This document shows, one piece after another, positions 11,430-22,590 of a DNA stretch of 64,000 bases. Made by a program: the position numbers and the translations under genes. Positions within the stretch are counted from its first letter, which is position 1. The number at the start of each line of letters is the position of its first letter. The notes under the pieces were generated by a model, which had not been told where the DNA came from, did not search any database, and saw nothing but the letters and a program-made list of their open reading frames with translations. The DNA comes from Buddleja alternifolia (lineage: Eukaryota; Streptophyta; Magnoliopsida; Lamiales; Scrophulariaceae), in assembly GCA_019426215.1 (NCBI GenBank), contig CM033401.1:12901134-12965133 (forward strand), written 5' to 3'.

Positions 11430-12216
11430 TTTGAATGACATGCGCCGGAGATGGGCTTACATCGGATATGCTAACAGAAGCCTCGATATTTTTGGTCAGG
11501 ACATGCTCAAGAAAGATGAGGTGAGGTTTCTCTATTGCAATCGATTCTCTTTTCCTTTGTATTTTTACGGAATTCTGTCGTGTGTCACTTTGTGATGGTG
11601 AATTGACTATGACTACTTTTTGAATGAGAATACCATGAGAAGTTGAAGACCCCTTTTGTATAAAAAAAAATGGGGTTAGAATATCTTTGAGAGAATGATT
11701 AATCACTTTGTAGATCATTAACTAAAATGTGTAGGATTGATATTGCTTAGTAATTTAGAGTTGCTGAACTGAATTACAGTGGTGGAAACTGAAAAATATT
11801 GAAGTTATGTGTGTGCATGTCTTGAGTAGCTTGGTGTGTGTTCATGCGCCCCATGTAACTACTGAAGCGAGATGTAGTAACGCGGAGTTACTTTTGAGAA
11901 TTGCACGGGAAGATAAGGTACTTATGATTTTAGGCATGTTTTGTGATTTTTTTGTTATTTTTTATTGTAAAATTGGTTTTTACTGTTGGGTTGTAGGTGA
12001 AGATATTGAAGGAGAGAGATTCCTTGGATTTGACAGCAAAGAAGCTTAGTCGCGGTTTGTCCAAGGTAATTCGTGTGTTGTACTTCTATTCTTTCAGAAG
12101 TAACATATCCTCTTTTAATTTGGATGACGGAGTCCTTACTCTTTGTAGGTGGTTGAGATAAGCAAGAGAAGTTAAAGTGAAATATGAACTTGGCAAGGAA
12201 ACTGGACTAATCAAGG
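11430..12216 (+). pseudogene. Unidentified spliced gene remnant
   Basis: Three plus-strand blocks with good splice borders. The first reads MRRRWAYIGYANRSLDIFGQ and ends at a donor near 11520 (GATGAG then GTGAGG). The second (about 11997-12066) reads VKILKERDSLDLTAKKLSRG between TTGTAG and AAG/GTAATT. The third (about 12150-12216) begins VVEISKRS, then needs a frame change to read VKYELGKETGLIK before a GTATCAGG donor. The charged, helical composition looks protein-coding, but I do not recognise the family. The frame change in the third block argues for a pseudogene. Confidence 0.35.
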
Positions 12217-12588
12217 TATCAGGCTTATTAACTACTATAGCAAGTAATGTTAGTTAATTATGAGCTATTAAAATATGCTTGCAAGTGCAGGCTGGTCATG
12301 TTCTCTACTCTTTTTTATTGCACCTACGTAACTACGGCTTCGTCCCAGTACCCTATGTGAAGACAGTGATGCAATGGATGTGTTGGTCCCTATGCAGGTA
12401 TTATATTCTATGTTTATTTCCTCACAAATGCTTCGAGCAATTACATATTCTAATTGCTTTATCTTTTGATGTAGAATGCTCGTCAATAATTGTTCTAGGT
12501 AAATTGAATTGCTGAAATACATGTATTTTGGGAAAAGGAACTTCAAAAGATGTATAGATTTGGTGTTGTTGATCTCATCTGCGTCGAT

Positions 12589-12815
12589 TCATTCTGAGCA
12601 CTTAACTCCACAAGCTGTAATTGAAGTAAATGAAGTTGTCTTCTTCAGTGTATTAAAACCAATGATTTTCTTAGCTTTAATGTCTTCTGGTGTACTATCT
12701 ACATATTGGGATGCAAGAAATGGGTTTGCAGCACGACTTATGAGCCAAGCATGACGTAAAACGTCGGCCAATGCTTCCAAAGCTCGATGTGCACTTGCAT
12801 TTCTGAATCAAATAG
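12589..12815 (-). other. Open minus-strand frame of unknown identity
   Basis: About 70 codons without a stop, containing RALEALADVLRHAW and ANPFLASQYVDSTPEDIK. The composition looks like a real protein, but the plus strand is also open here and has a plausible exon ending at a donor near 12821 (ANASKARCALAFLNQ). Which strand is coding cannot be decided by eye. It may be a further exon of the remnant at 11.4-12.2 kb or an unrelated fragment. Confidence 0.25.
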
Positions 12816-12913
12816 ACACAAGGTACTGTATATTTCCTGGTACTTAAATTAACTACCGGTTTTCTTTTCCAACTTTCAAATTCATCAATGCAGCTGCTTA
12901 TGTAAAATTTCAA

Positions 12914-14090
12914 GCTTCTGGTGGAAATTAGGAATTTACCTGAAGGTGACTCTTTGAGTGGTATAAGGTTAGTCCTTGAATTCCCAAAGTTTCAAGCTTG
13001 TTCGGAGTAACTTCTGCAACAAAAAGAATCAGATATCAATGTTATATTTGCATCTCGATTTCTGCACATTGTGCATCAGCACCACAAGTTGATCAAAATT
13101 ATCCACAGGAATTTTTTAGGGAAAATTACTGAAACACTTTAAAATAAATTGTTATATTAAAAAAAATCCATGTAAACATTTTTCAATTTTAGAAACTCAT
13201 TCTACACATTTTTCATTCAAAAAAAAAAAAAAAAAAAAAACCCAAAAGTTAAGATTAACAATTTTTTGTATTAAATTACCCTTCATTTCTTATGTTTAAA
13301 ATTGTTGATGTCTCTTTTATCGAACTTCTTTTGGTTTAATCTTTTCAAATAGATAAGTTGAATAACACGTATTTTGTTTTTAACATTAAATATTTTAAAT
13401 ACTTATATATGATTTATTTTCTTATTAGAATAAGGTAATTACCTAAAAATACAATATTTTAAGGAGATTAAAAATCTGAAAATGTAATATTAAAATCATT
13501 ATTAGTATCAATTATTATGAATCTCTATATAAAAGTAAATGTTGCGTATTTTGAAATGAAAAGTTAGTGGAATGAATATTTTGGATTGAAAAATATAATT
13601 ATGGGTTTTTTCGATATAATTTTCCTAAAAATATTCTCGTTTGAATCAACTTGTCTGACCCATATTATTGGGCAAGCCTTTCAACTTTGTACTGATCAGA
13701 GATCACTACTCTTACGGATCACCTGGAACCTATATTGCTTTTCTCACCATTCTTCTTGGGTACGACCCAATTACTGATTGTCTAGATCATGGGAAGACAG
13801 CTTGTTGGGTGTGTGTGATGTAGAGCCAACAGCTTTTCTCACCATTCTTCTTGGGTACGACATATTTCGGAATGAAAGTACGTATAGAAGAATAACAATA
13901 TACTATAATATTAAATTACATTGAATTTGCCAGACGAACACTTTTTACCCAACTTTCATTATGTTCATTTGAATTGAACGATTACTTCTGGACCGAAGCT
14001 TTGCAACTTAAATGATATGGGCCTTATGCTACCATATCCCACCCCGACAACAAATAAAATCGGCCCCAATCGACTTATCCATCAACGCTC
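12914..14090. other. Intergenic stretch with poly(A) and a short direct repeat
   Basis: No supported gene. An A-run of more than 20 bases lies near 13219-13240. A direct repeat of about 30 bp (GCTTTTCTCACCATTCTTCT and the following bases) occurs near 13737-13766 and again near 13831-13860. Confidence 0.5.
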
Positions 14091-14315
14091 ATTTATGGAA
14101 CCGAAATGTGAAAGGATTAGGCGTACGTGGCTCAAGGATTACATATGCTTATTTAATTTATATTGTACAATTAATTAGATCTTTAATTATTAATTGTTTC
14201 ATTTAGTTGTTAATTCAAGTAGTGGGTTAGTGGTCAAAGTTAGGAGTTAGTAATGGCTGTATGTCCGCACCGAAATATTGTATAAGTAGGAGGACGTTTA
14301 TGAATGTAATTATCA
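14091..14315 (+). repeat. 5' LTR of the gypsy-type element
   Basis: It matches 15570-15830 with small deletions. GTATAAGTAG is probably the TATA region. After it comes TTGGTGCTCTCATT, a junction phrase seen after many plant gypsy LTRs. Confidence 0.65.
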
Positions 14316-14339
14316 ATTGGTGCTCTCATTCTTGAACTA

Positions 14340-15500
14340 TGGCCCCCCGCCGAACCCAACCCACCACTCGACGACCAAGTTCGCATCCTCTCCCAAACTC
14401 TCCGCACGTTACAAACCCGCATAGAAGCATCGAACTCCGCTGCCCAGTAGCAAGCAGCCGAATCAAAACAGCGCCATGATTCACTCTTCGCCATGCTCTC
14501 CTCCCTCTTACCCCAAGCGCCACCCACCATCCCTGATCAACACTCGCCCAATCTTCCACCTACGTTCTACAGCGGTTCCTCCTCATCCAATCCCACTTTC
14601 CATATTCCCTAGCAACACTTTCTACCACATCCAGAAATCAAAATCCTAAAAATCTCCCTTCTCCCTTTCGATGGAACCAATCCACTAGATTGACTTTTTC
14701 GAGCGGAGCAATACTTCACCTTCTACAATATTCCAAATCCCCAGCGCCTGCCCCTCATCTCCTTCTTCATGAAAGGGACAGCCCTCAGTTGGTTTAAATG
14801 GATGCATACCAACGGCCAACTTACGTGCTGGGAGCTTTTCACTCAAGCTCTAGCCACTCATTTTGGACCGACGGCTTTCGATAATCATCAAGCCGCTTTG
14901 TTCAAACTCCGCCAAACAACCACCGTCACGACATATCAAACTCAATTCGACGAACTGTGCAATTGCGTACATGGCATGAAGCCCACTGCCATACTAAATT
15001 GTTTTATTTCGGGGCTTCGCCATGGCATCCAAAATCAATTTGCTGTTTTACGCCCCACGACAATTACCGACGCTATTGGTCTTGCAAAATTACTTGAGGT
15101 CAAGTTGCAAAACCCCAACCAGCAGCCACCTTACGGCTCACTGCCTACCACACAAGCCTCTAATTACTCACCCACCTCCATTTACACATGTCCTTTACTG
15201 CCACCTACACGCCCTCTTTTAACTGGACCCAACACACCACCAAAATCCCACACCACTCACCCATTCCGACGTCTCACACCGGTTGAAATTCAAGAACGCC
15301 GCTCCTAAGGTCTCTGTTTCAGTTGCGATGAACGTTTCCAACCCTGACACAAATGCAAAGCCCCGCAATTTCTGACAATCCTGGGCCCTAAAACTATTGA
15401 TTCAACTGAACACAAAATTCCAATTCCCGATCCCATCCACATTGCCCCACCCGCACCTCCAATTCCTACTTTATTAAACGTCGAATGCACTGATTTTGGA
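14340..15500 (+). pseudogene. gypsy gag (Retrotrans_gag) with zinc knuckle, decayed
   Basis: Reading in one frame, with stops interspersed, gives FRAEQYFTFYNIP, then from 14769 a 179-codon open stretch MKGTALSWFKWMHTNGQLT ... FDELCNCVHGMKPTAILNCF. This is the conserved core of Ty3/gypsy gag. Beyond the stop at 15306-15308 the same frame shows a knuckle CFSCDERFQP-stop-HKCK, so the zinc finger is damaged. Stops also occur upstream, for example in the place of Trp before LFRAEQYF. No pol follows. Capsid assembly would be its normal role; this copy cannot make a full protein. Confidence 0.82.
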
Positions 15501-15569
15501 TAACAAAGTTGCGGCCAACAAGCAAGCCATGGGCCTTGAGGACAAGGCCCTTTTTGGGGATGGGAATAT

Positions 15570-15830
15570 TGTTATGGAACTGAAATGTGAAAGGATTAGG
15601 CGTACTTGGCTCAAGGATTACATATGCTTATTTAATTTATATTGTACAGTTAGTTAGAAATTAGTTATTTTCTTTAATTATTAATTGTTTCATTTAGTTG
15701 TTTTTATTAGTTGTTAATTCAAGTAGTGGTCATTAGTAGTGGGTTAGTGGTCAAAGTTAGCAGTTAGTAATGGCTGTATGTCCGCACCGAAACATTGTAT
15801 AAGTAGGAGGACGTTTATTATTGTAATTAT
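15570..15830 (+). repeat. 3' LTR of the gypsy-type element
   Basis: Begins TGTTATGGAACTG. It is longer than the left copy because of short internal duplications around TTAGTTG. Its end is not sharply defined and may run to about 15900. Confidence 0.6.
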
Positions 15831-16082
15831 GCAGAAAATTTCCAGAAAACTTATTTTTCTTCTTTCTTCATTCTTGGGAGTGCTAGTCCACACTCACATT
15901 TTGGACTTATCAATGGGCCAATGAAATTGTCATTGGCCCTGTCAAGTCTGGGCAGAGCCCATCGCGCGTAAGCGTGGTGTGCCCCCCTAGTGTGTGTATA
16001 TATATATATATCATAGTTAGTAAAATACAGGACGGGAAAAGTTCGTGATTTAATACGTACGTCACTACAAGAAAAACATCAA

Positions 16083-16420
16083 ATAGGAACAAAAAATTAG
16101 GAAGCATAGTACATTTGTTGGCAATTGGCTACAATTTTAGCAACCAATGTGATTTCAAGCTCTCCTACAAAATTAAGATCAAATGATTTTGTTGCAAAAA
16201 TTAAGAACAAATTTATTCATTCCCAAAATTTGTAGCAAACTTTTCGTTCCATCAAAAAATGGAGGCAAACTTCCCGCCATTTTTCTTGTTCCTAAATTTG
16301 TAGCTGAATATTCTGTAAAAATAAATAAGAAATCACAAAAATTTGCCAACAAAAATATTTGTTGGAAAATGAGAGGAAATATAATATTGTTTTTTAGGAA
16401 CAAAGCAATTGTTGCTGACG
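16083..16420. repeat. CACTA left subterminal repeat array
   Basis: Repeated units of the kind AGGAACAAA, AAAATTTGTAGC and TTCCTAAATTTGTAGC in both orientations. CACTA transposases bind such arrays. Comparable units appear at 24300-24680. Confidence 0.65.
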
Positions 16421-16802
16421 AATACCCTTATGATTAAAATTAAATAATAAATAAATGTTAATAATTACCTAATAGATTTAAAAATATATTATGGAATATA
16501 TTATAACATGAAGCTATTGTTAACAAAAACGTAAAAAACACGCACATATATATATAATAATATATTATATTTTATCTATTTTAGATGTTATTTATTTTGA
16601 ATTTTTTCTTAAAATTAAGAAACTTGCTATTTTATATATTATATTTTATCTTAAAAATTTTCTTAAAATTCTGTTCTCACTTCATTCCCAGAGTTGCCCC
16701 ACAATAGTTCTGAAATTAAACAAAAAAAGAAAATGGAAATGGAACTATATATTGTATATATTGAAAATAGTATTATTTTTAAAAAAGTTCAAATTTAATT
16801 AC

Positions 16803-16983
16803 CTGGAATGTTAAAAGCAGAGTTATGTGGCGGACTGAAAGATGAATAAAAAGGGTCATCTACTATCATCTCCGTCAAAGGAATAACATCAAATAAAGTT
16901 TCACAAATGGAAAATTCGGGTTGGAAATTCCAATCAATAAATTCCATATCAAATAATAATCCACTGTTTTGCCCAGTTTCCAT
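16803..16983 (-). CDS. Orphan exon of unknown gene
   Basis: A 60-codon minus-strand frame starting METGQNSGLLFDMEF and ending at a clean donor (CCAG then GTAATT at 16802). The acidic, aromatic-rich composition resembles an activation-type segment of a transcription factor, but I recognise no family. No second exon is evident downstream. Its place inside the CACTA left end suggests a captured first exon. Confidence 0.35.
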
Positions 16984-17109
16984 CGTAGTTTGATGATGAA
17001 AATGAAAATAATTTTTGGTTTTCCGATAGGGGTGGTCAGTGGAGGCACAAAATGGGATTATATATATCTATATATATATATATAAAAGAGAAGACATTTC
17101 TGGTTTTAC

Positions 17110-17610
17110 TCAGCAGACATTTTTTACTCAGCCGCCGTGTCCTTTAATGTCAAGAGTCGTGTGACTGTGCTCACTTTAATGTCAAGAGACGTCGTGTCCT
17201 TTAATGTCAAGAGTCTTGTGTTTTTTTAACTTTAAAAAGATATATCTATCATTAAATAATGTCTAATAATTAAAGTTAGTGAGGATCAGTGTATAGTTAA
17301 GGTTAATTAAAGTTAGTGAGGATCAAAAGACATGTAAATGTGCTCGCTTTAATGTTAAGAGACATTTTTTACTCAGCCGCCGTGTCCTTTAATGTGCTTA
17401 TGTTTAATAATAATTCTTTGTACCATAAAATTGTTTTTTTATCTCGATGAAAGATCTTAAGCAGATCTTGAAATTTCATATCCTCGATAAAGGTTAATTA
17501 AAGTTGTCAATTGGGTTCATCGTTTCATTGCATTGTTTTTCTCTTTTTTCACTATTTTTTTACCTAATAAGTTAAGGTTAATTAAAGTTAAATGTAAAGG
17601 TTAATTAAAG
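17110..17610. repeat. Interspersed short repeats upstream of the F-box gene
   Basis: CCTTTAATGTCAAGAG occurs at least four times with variation, TTTTTACTCAGCCGCCGTGT twice, and GGTTAATTAAAGTTA about five times between 17110 and 17610. It is probably a locally duplicated promoter region of the F-box gene. Confidence 0.6.
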
Positions 17611-17779
17611 TTAACATTTACCTTTAACTACAAAAGCTCAAAATATATTTATATCTTTTATCAAAGAGTCAAGATAAAAGAGGGATATATTATTTGGGAC
17701 TTGGCAAATTTCACAAAAAATCTACAAACCAACTCTGCCAAGCTCCGACCAGATTCGCCTCTGCTGCTCAAGCTCCACC

Positions 17780-19380
17780 ATGGAACGAGGTAGAATTTCT
17801 AATAATGGACTTAGTTTCCTTTGTGAGGATATAATTTTTCATGTTATGGGAAGGTTATCAAGGGATGCATGCATTGTGGAGGCAGCCCGGTTGGGTCTTT
17901 TATCAAAATATTTTCAACATTGTTGGTATTCCATCCCTACTCTTTTATTCGATATTAACCGTTTCGAACAAAGGGGTTATCATGGTTTAGATTTTATTCA
18001 TTATGTTAATCGCACTATACTTGAACATAATGAAAGTGTGGTTGAAACCTTGAGCTTTGAGTTACCAATGGGGGCCGAGGCATTGCATTGGATAAGGCAA
18101 GAGTGGGTGGCGTTTGGAATAGATCATTCTGTGCGTATACTGAAATTAGTCAGCCGATTGTCCACTTCACTCCCTAACGGCCTGTTTTTCTCACATACTC
18201 TTGTTCAGTTAAAATTATATCTACCGAACTACATTGTTAGGTGGGAAGATGGATATAATTTACGAATTTAAAAAGACTCATATTGAAGCACATCGTGCTG
18301 TATGATAACACATTTTCTTCCCCCTTTGGAAAATGATGTCCCGAGTTGAATGATTTGCAGTTATTCAACTGTGATTTTAGAGGACTAACAGAATTTGAGG
18401 CATATTTGCCTTCTATAAAAATATTCAAGATGACATTCAATCGGGCCCAAGGAAATATGAATATAAAAGTACACTTCCCCAATGCAGATGTCCTTATTAT
18501 TTTATTGAAACAAGACGAACAGGGTCCGGGGCATTTACAAGTATTGGGGTCGTTACCTCGTTCTTTACAGTGGATAGTACACCGTCATCGAAACTACATC
18601 GGATCAACTTGCTCGACATACCGACTACTTCGACAGGTTGTAAAAATGACGAAAGAATTGTTGTCCAGCGAACGAGCATGTGTCCCGGTTGATTTTGTTA
18701 GGGTATATCTATCTATCATTGTTTGAATAAGTGCAAATGCTTTTAAGAAGTTGTTTTGATTTTTTTTTTAATTGTTTGTTTAGAGGTTGGCGCATGTGGA
18801 GTCTCTACATCACATTATGGCGAGGTACTTTTTTGTTAATATGCACCGCCTAGAGATCAGGTGTTCGAAGCTGCTTAACAATCTTGCAGTCACATTGGTG
18901 CTCATCAGTAGATGTACAAGCTTGAATGAGCTTAAAGTCGATTTGGTGGTAATATTTTAAGTTTTATGGTTTGTCGCTTATTAGTTATTACATGGTTTAT
19001 TAAGCACGTTCTTTGTTTGGGTTTCTAAAATAAAATTGTAATTGACTTAACATGTGTAGGGTGCACCATGGAAAAACGCGGGCATTAGTGTATCCAACTA
19101 CGTAAAGGACTGGAAGTTGCAAGCAATGAGATTGGAGACATTGAATGAGGTCACGATCTTCAACTTCTCGGGTTCTGATTGTGAGCTAAGCTACATTCTG
19201 TACGTGTTGTCGCAAGCAATTGAGTCGGGTACATTAAATATCTATTGTGTTAATCAATTTTTTGATGATCCAATTGGTGTGTATAAGAGGGCATCAATTA
19301 GAGCGTATGAAGCTACCGCGTCAAACAATGTGCAAATTCGTTTCATAAAAGGGGCTTATCCTAGAATAAGAGTAGAATGA
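17780..19380 (+). pseudogene. F-box/LRR (FBD-like) gene, frame broken
   Basis: ATG at 17780 begins a degenerate F-box (CEDIIFHVMGRLSRDA ... LLSKYFQHCWYSIPTLLF, residues 14-58), which normally docks to SKP1 in an SCF ubiquitin ligase. LRR-like text follows (LVQLKLYLPNYIV). The frame stops at 18269-18271 and resumes in other frames (ELNDLQLFNCDFRGLTEFEA from about 18340), so exon 1 has at least two frame changes. Splicing then looks normal: donor at 18703, exon 18784-18948 (RLAHVESLHHIMARYF), donor at 18949, exon 19060-19380 (GAPWKNAGISVSNYV) ending in a stop. The 3' exons keep good splice sites and frames, so loss is recent or exon 1 is mis-sequenced. It lies inside the CACTA element. Confidence 0.75.
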
Positions 19381-20223
19381 AAATTGCACCAAGTCCGAGT
19401 GTTTGATGGTGTACACTAGATGTTTGATTTAGTGACACAATTATGTATATATCTTGAAAGTATTTCAATTTCTCGAAAAAATGAAGGGCAATGTATATAT
19501 GAAGAGGGCTTTGAAATTTTTGATTTATTGACAGAATGTTGTATTTTTTATGAGAATTTATATGCGGATGAAGAGAAGAAAATAGTTAACAGATCAAGGG
19601 AAGTAATGAAAACGTTGTCGAGGAAAACGATTTTACAGTATTTTTACATGCCAATAATACACTAGTATAAGAACTACACTAGTATACTGACTACTCTAGT
19701 ATAATGTTTGCGTGGTCAATAATTAAAAATTATCTGCCCGAATTTGTCGGGTCAGTGTATCCACCTTCGCCTAAAATTAAAAAAAAAATTACACTTTATC
19801 ATTTAGGAAATATATGACATAAGAATTTTACATGAGCTAATTTTAGCATATATAATTATTAATTGTCATGAACATTTTAAATTTTTAGTGGTAAATGACC
19901 ATGAAACAATTGTTATTAACCGGGAAACGTATTAAAAAAAAAGGTATTCCTGAGGTTCGGCAACCTAGCCTTCAAAAAGTGAGCACGTGCCACTAGAGCA
20001 ATATGTTACCAATTCGATTGTATCTTGCTTTTATAATTACTTATTGGCTCAAAATCTAAAAATAAAAAAATAAATAAAGTTTCAGCGCTAAGTGTTAAAA
20101 TTTCAGATGAAAGAATCAAAAAGCTGAAAAGAAAAAAGCCCTAGTCCCTGTCTTCTCCCTCTCGGTCCACACCACTGTCTTCTCCCTCTTGTCCACACCA
20201 CCAGAAGACGGCGGCGTTCGTTA
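19381..20223. other. Downstream flank of the F-box gene
   Basis: An 81-codon frame (19420-19665) with FDLVTQLCIYLESIS and FDLLTECCIFYENLY may be more F-box-gene tail sequence, since the two halves resemble each other. Otherwise AT-rich. About 20130-20220 is a pyrimidine-rich leader-like stretch. Confidence 0.35.
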
Positions 20224-20267
20224 ATGGCAGTAGAACAAGACGGCGGCGCTCGTAACCCATCTCTCAG
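20224..20267 (+). other. Candidate first coding exon
   Basis: ATG follows a CT-rich leader and reads MAVEQDGGARNPSL, then a donor (CTCTCAG then GTAATT). It looks like the start of a plant gene. No matching downstream exon was found, and the hAT element inserts 310 bp further on. Confidence 0.3.
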
Positions 20268-20584
20268 GTAATTTTAATTATACCTTTTGAATACCTACAT
20301 TCCCCCATCTCTCTTGACTCTTGAGAAACGAAAAGCTTAACAGAGAAGAGGGAGAAGACGTACCATTTTTTCAGTTTTTTGAGTAATTTATTGAGCTTAT
20401 TGTTGAATAAAAATCGAATTTTTGAGGTTTGAAATTACGATAAGTTAAATATCAGCTCAAATTATTATGAGGTTACATTTAATTGATAGATTTCAGATTG
20501 TGTTGCCTGTTGTCAGTTTTGTGGAGTGAACATATATGAATTTGTACTCTTGATGCATATTTAATTTTTTAGGGACATCCTAAT

Positions 20585-21714
20585 CATGGTTCAAAGTATC
20601 GGCCGATATCCGATGATATCGGCCGATACATAACCGGATCGGACCACTCCGATCCGAAAATATCCGACGATATGCTTTGCTCTCGGGTGTTAATGGTATC
20701 GGTGATATTATCATGGTATCGGCGATAATATCGGCGATACCATGATAATATCGCCGATAATATCGCCGATGGACGGAAAATATAGGCGATGCCAACAAGA
20801 TTCAATGTTGGCATGGTAGCTGGCGTTTTTCCGGCGACTGTGCTGGCTTTATATTTGCGCATGGTAGCTGGCGTTTTCTTCAAGAACACAAAAGGTAGGT
20901 GGAGAGTTTTCTTTTGATTTTATATTGAATTTTGTTCAAAAAAACATAAGGTGGGACCGTGAGTGGATGGCTTGGCAGTAAGTTTTGTTTTCGTGTTATG
21001 AGCAGTAAGCTTTTTTCTTTAAATGGGTTACTCATGTGTATTTTGTTTTCTTTTTTTTCATGTTTATGTAGGTTATTATTGTTTTAATTTAATTTTAATA
21101 TATTAATAATTATTTATGATGTAATTAAGACATCACCGTCCAATCAACGTTGAACCACAGTCAGAGACCAGTGACCCTTAAACCGGTCAATTTTTCTGTT
21201 CGATGACCGAGCCGGTTTTTAAAACATTGGGAGCGGCGGCCATATATCAAATGGCTGGAGAAGGCAAAAAATAGAAAAAGGAAAAAAAGAAAAGAAGAAA
21301 AATAACTGTAGGTGTATTTATTTATTAAGTATGTTGCCTTTTTCTATAAGTGTGAATTATGGAAATATGCTTAAGTTTTGGATTAAAAATAGACCAAAGA
21401 AATTATAGTTAATTAAGGCTGATTTTTGCCAAATTTAAAGTTAATACAATTCAATTTGACAAATAACACAAAACAAAAAAAAATGATATATTTAGCTTCA
21501 TTGATAATTGATGTAGCAAATATTTTTAATATTTATTAAAAAGTAGCAATTTGTGTTATTTATATTTGTCTCTTATTTTACTAATTTTTTTAGAATTTTT
21601 GGAGCATTTTATAATGCTTTTGTATCGTATCGCCCGATAATATCCCGATACGCCGCGACCGATATGGAACAGCACCCCCCGATATTATCCCCGATACCGC
21701 GACTTTGAACCATG
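20585..21714. mobile_element. hAT-type non-autonomous element
   Basis: Ends CATGGTTCAAAG and CTTTGAACCATG are perfect inverted repeats of 12 bp. An 8-bp duplication ATCCTAAT flanks the element at 20577-20584 and 21715-21722. The 8-bp TSD is the hAT hallmark. Both subterminal zones are dense in CGATAT-type words (ATCGGCGATAATATCGGCGAT on the left, ATCGCCCGATAATATCCC on the right), which are probable transposase-binding repeats. No transposase frame. It is inserted in the CACTA element. Confidence 0.85.
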
Positions 21715-21722
21715 ATCCTAAT

Positions 21723-22436
21723 AAGTTCAATGAGATTTTGATGGGTATTTCTTCATAAATCTAACTGGATTGTGTCTTTATATGAGAAGATGATATTATT
21801 TTCTGACTTTTATATAGAATTTTGTCAAATTGAATGGGGGATTTTTTTTGTATGAACAGTGTTCAATTCACACGTTTTTTTCCCTGTTTGAGTACGAATT
21901 TTTATGATAAGTTCCTTAATAATAGAATGGTGTGTGAGAAATTGAGTAATTTGTATGTATATAATATAGTATCTTGTATTATGTGTTTGTATGTGGCTTG
22001 AGGTGGCATGTTAATCATTATGGTATTCACTTAAAGCATATGATATATGCCCAATATAAATTCACTGCATTGCTCACATTCTGTTTGTTTATAGTCCAGA
22101 AATTACACATTGACCTCCTCCTTAAGTTCTAAGTTTTATAATTTGATCCCCAAAGCCTTATATAAATTGTAGTTTAGTCCAGAAATCATTATGTTAGTTC
22201 AATCCCTCGACATTAAATTTTGGATGCAGAATTTTTTATGCGCTCCAAACAAGCTTTTGAAGATCAAGGTGGTTAGGCTCTCAGAAGCAGAAATACGAAC
22301 TAAGATAAGCTTACAAGAACAAGAAGTATTTGCCTTAGTAGGTATGTTGATTGAAGCTTTATTATGTGTTTAAAGTGAATTCGGCTTACAAGAACATAAG
22401 TTTAAAACATGGTTCAACTTCATGGTATCAACAGTA
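21723..22436. other. CACTA interior, no gene seen
   Basis: AT-rich, with a 60-codon frame at 22191-22373 of no recognised family. It directly precedes the LRR fragment. Confidence 0.4.
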
Positions 22437-22590
22437 ATATGCAAACTTCATGGTTCAAGTGATAATGGGTTTCATGGAAACGTGCCAGATTCAATTGCAA
22501 ACTTAACTTGACTGAGCTTTTAAAACTTGATTTGAGCTTTAATGGATTCTTAGAACAACTGGACATTTTTCTTTCTTAGCAATATCCTAA
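22437..22590 (+). pseudogene. Leucine-rich-repeat receptor fragment
   Basis: With one stop and a frame change the plus strand reads GFHGNVPDSIANLT and then LLKLDLSFNGF, which is the plant extracellular LRR consensus (LxxLDLSxNxFxGxVPxSIxNLT). It covers only about two repeats of a receptor-like kinase or receptor-like protein. No kinase domain or further repeats were seen nearby. It is likely a captured fragment in the CACTA element. Confidence 0.5.

Larger units (their letters stand above)
14091..15830 (+). mobile_element. Small gypsy-type non-autonomous LTR element
   Basis: Two direct repeats (about 14091-14315 and 15570-15830) share ATGGAAC, GAAATGTGAAAGGATTAGGC, TGGCTGTATGTCCGCACCGA and GTATAAGTAGGAGGACG. 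The stretch between them is a decayed Ty3/gypsy-type gag ending in a zinc knuckle, with no protease, RT or integrase. The left repeat lacks about 40 bases present in the right one. The right LTR may continue to about 15900. No target duplication was recognised. Confidence 0.75.

Noticed and set aside
11242..11718. 158-codon minus-strand frame
   Set aside because: It runs antisense across a plus-strand block with good splice borders and an unrelated AT-rich stretch. The composition is irregular and no motif was seen.
13737..13860. CRISPR-like or tandem array from the ~30-bp direct repeat
   Set aside because: Only two copies in a plant nuclear context, so a simple local duplication.
14240..14559. 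Minus-strand frames of 77-96 codons at the start of the gypsy-type element
   Set aside because: They are shadows of the GC-rich gag leader, whose plus-strand reading gives recognisable gag text.
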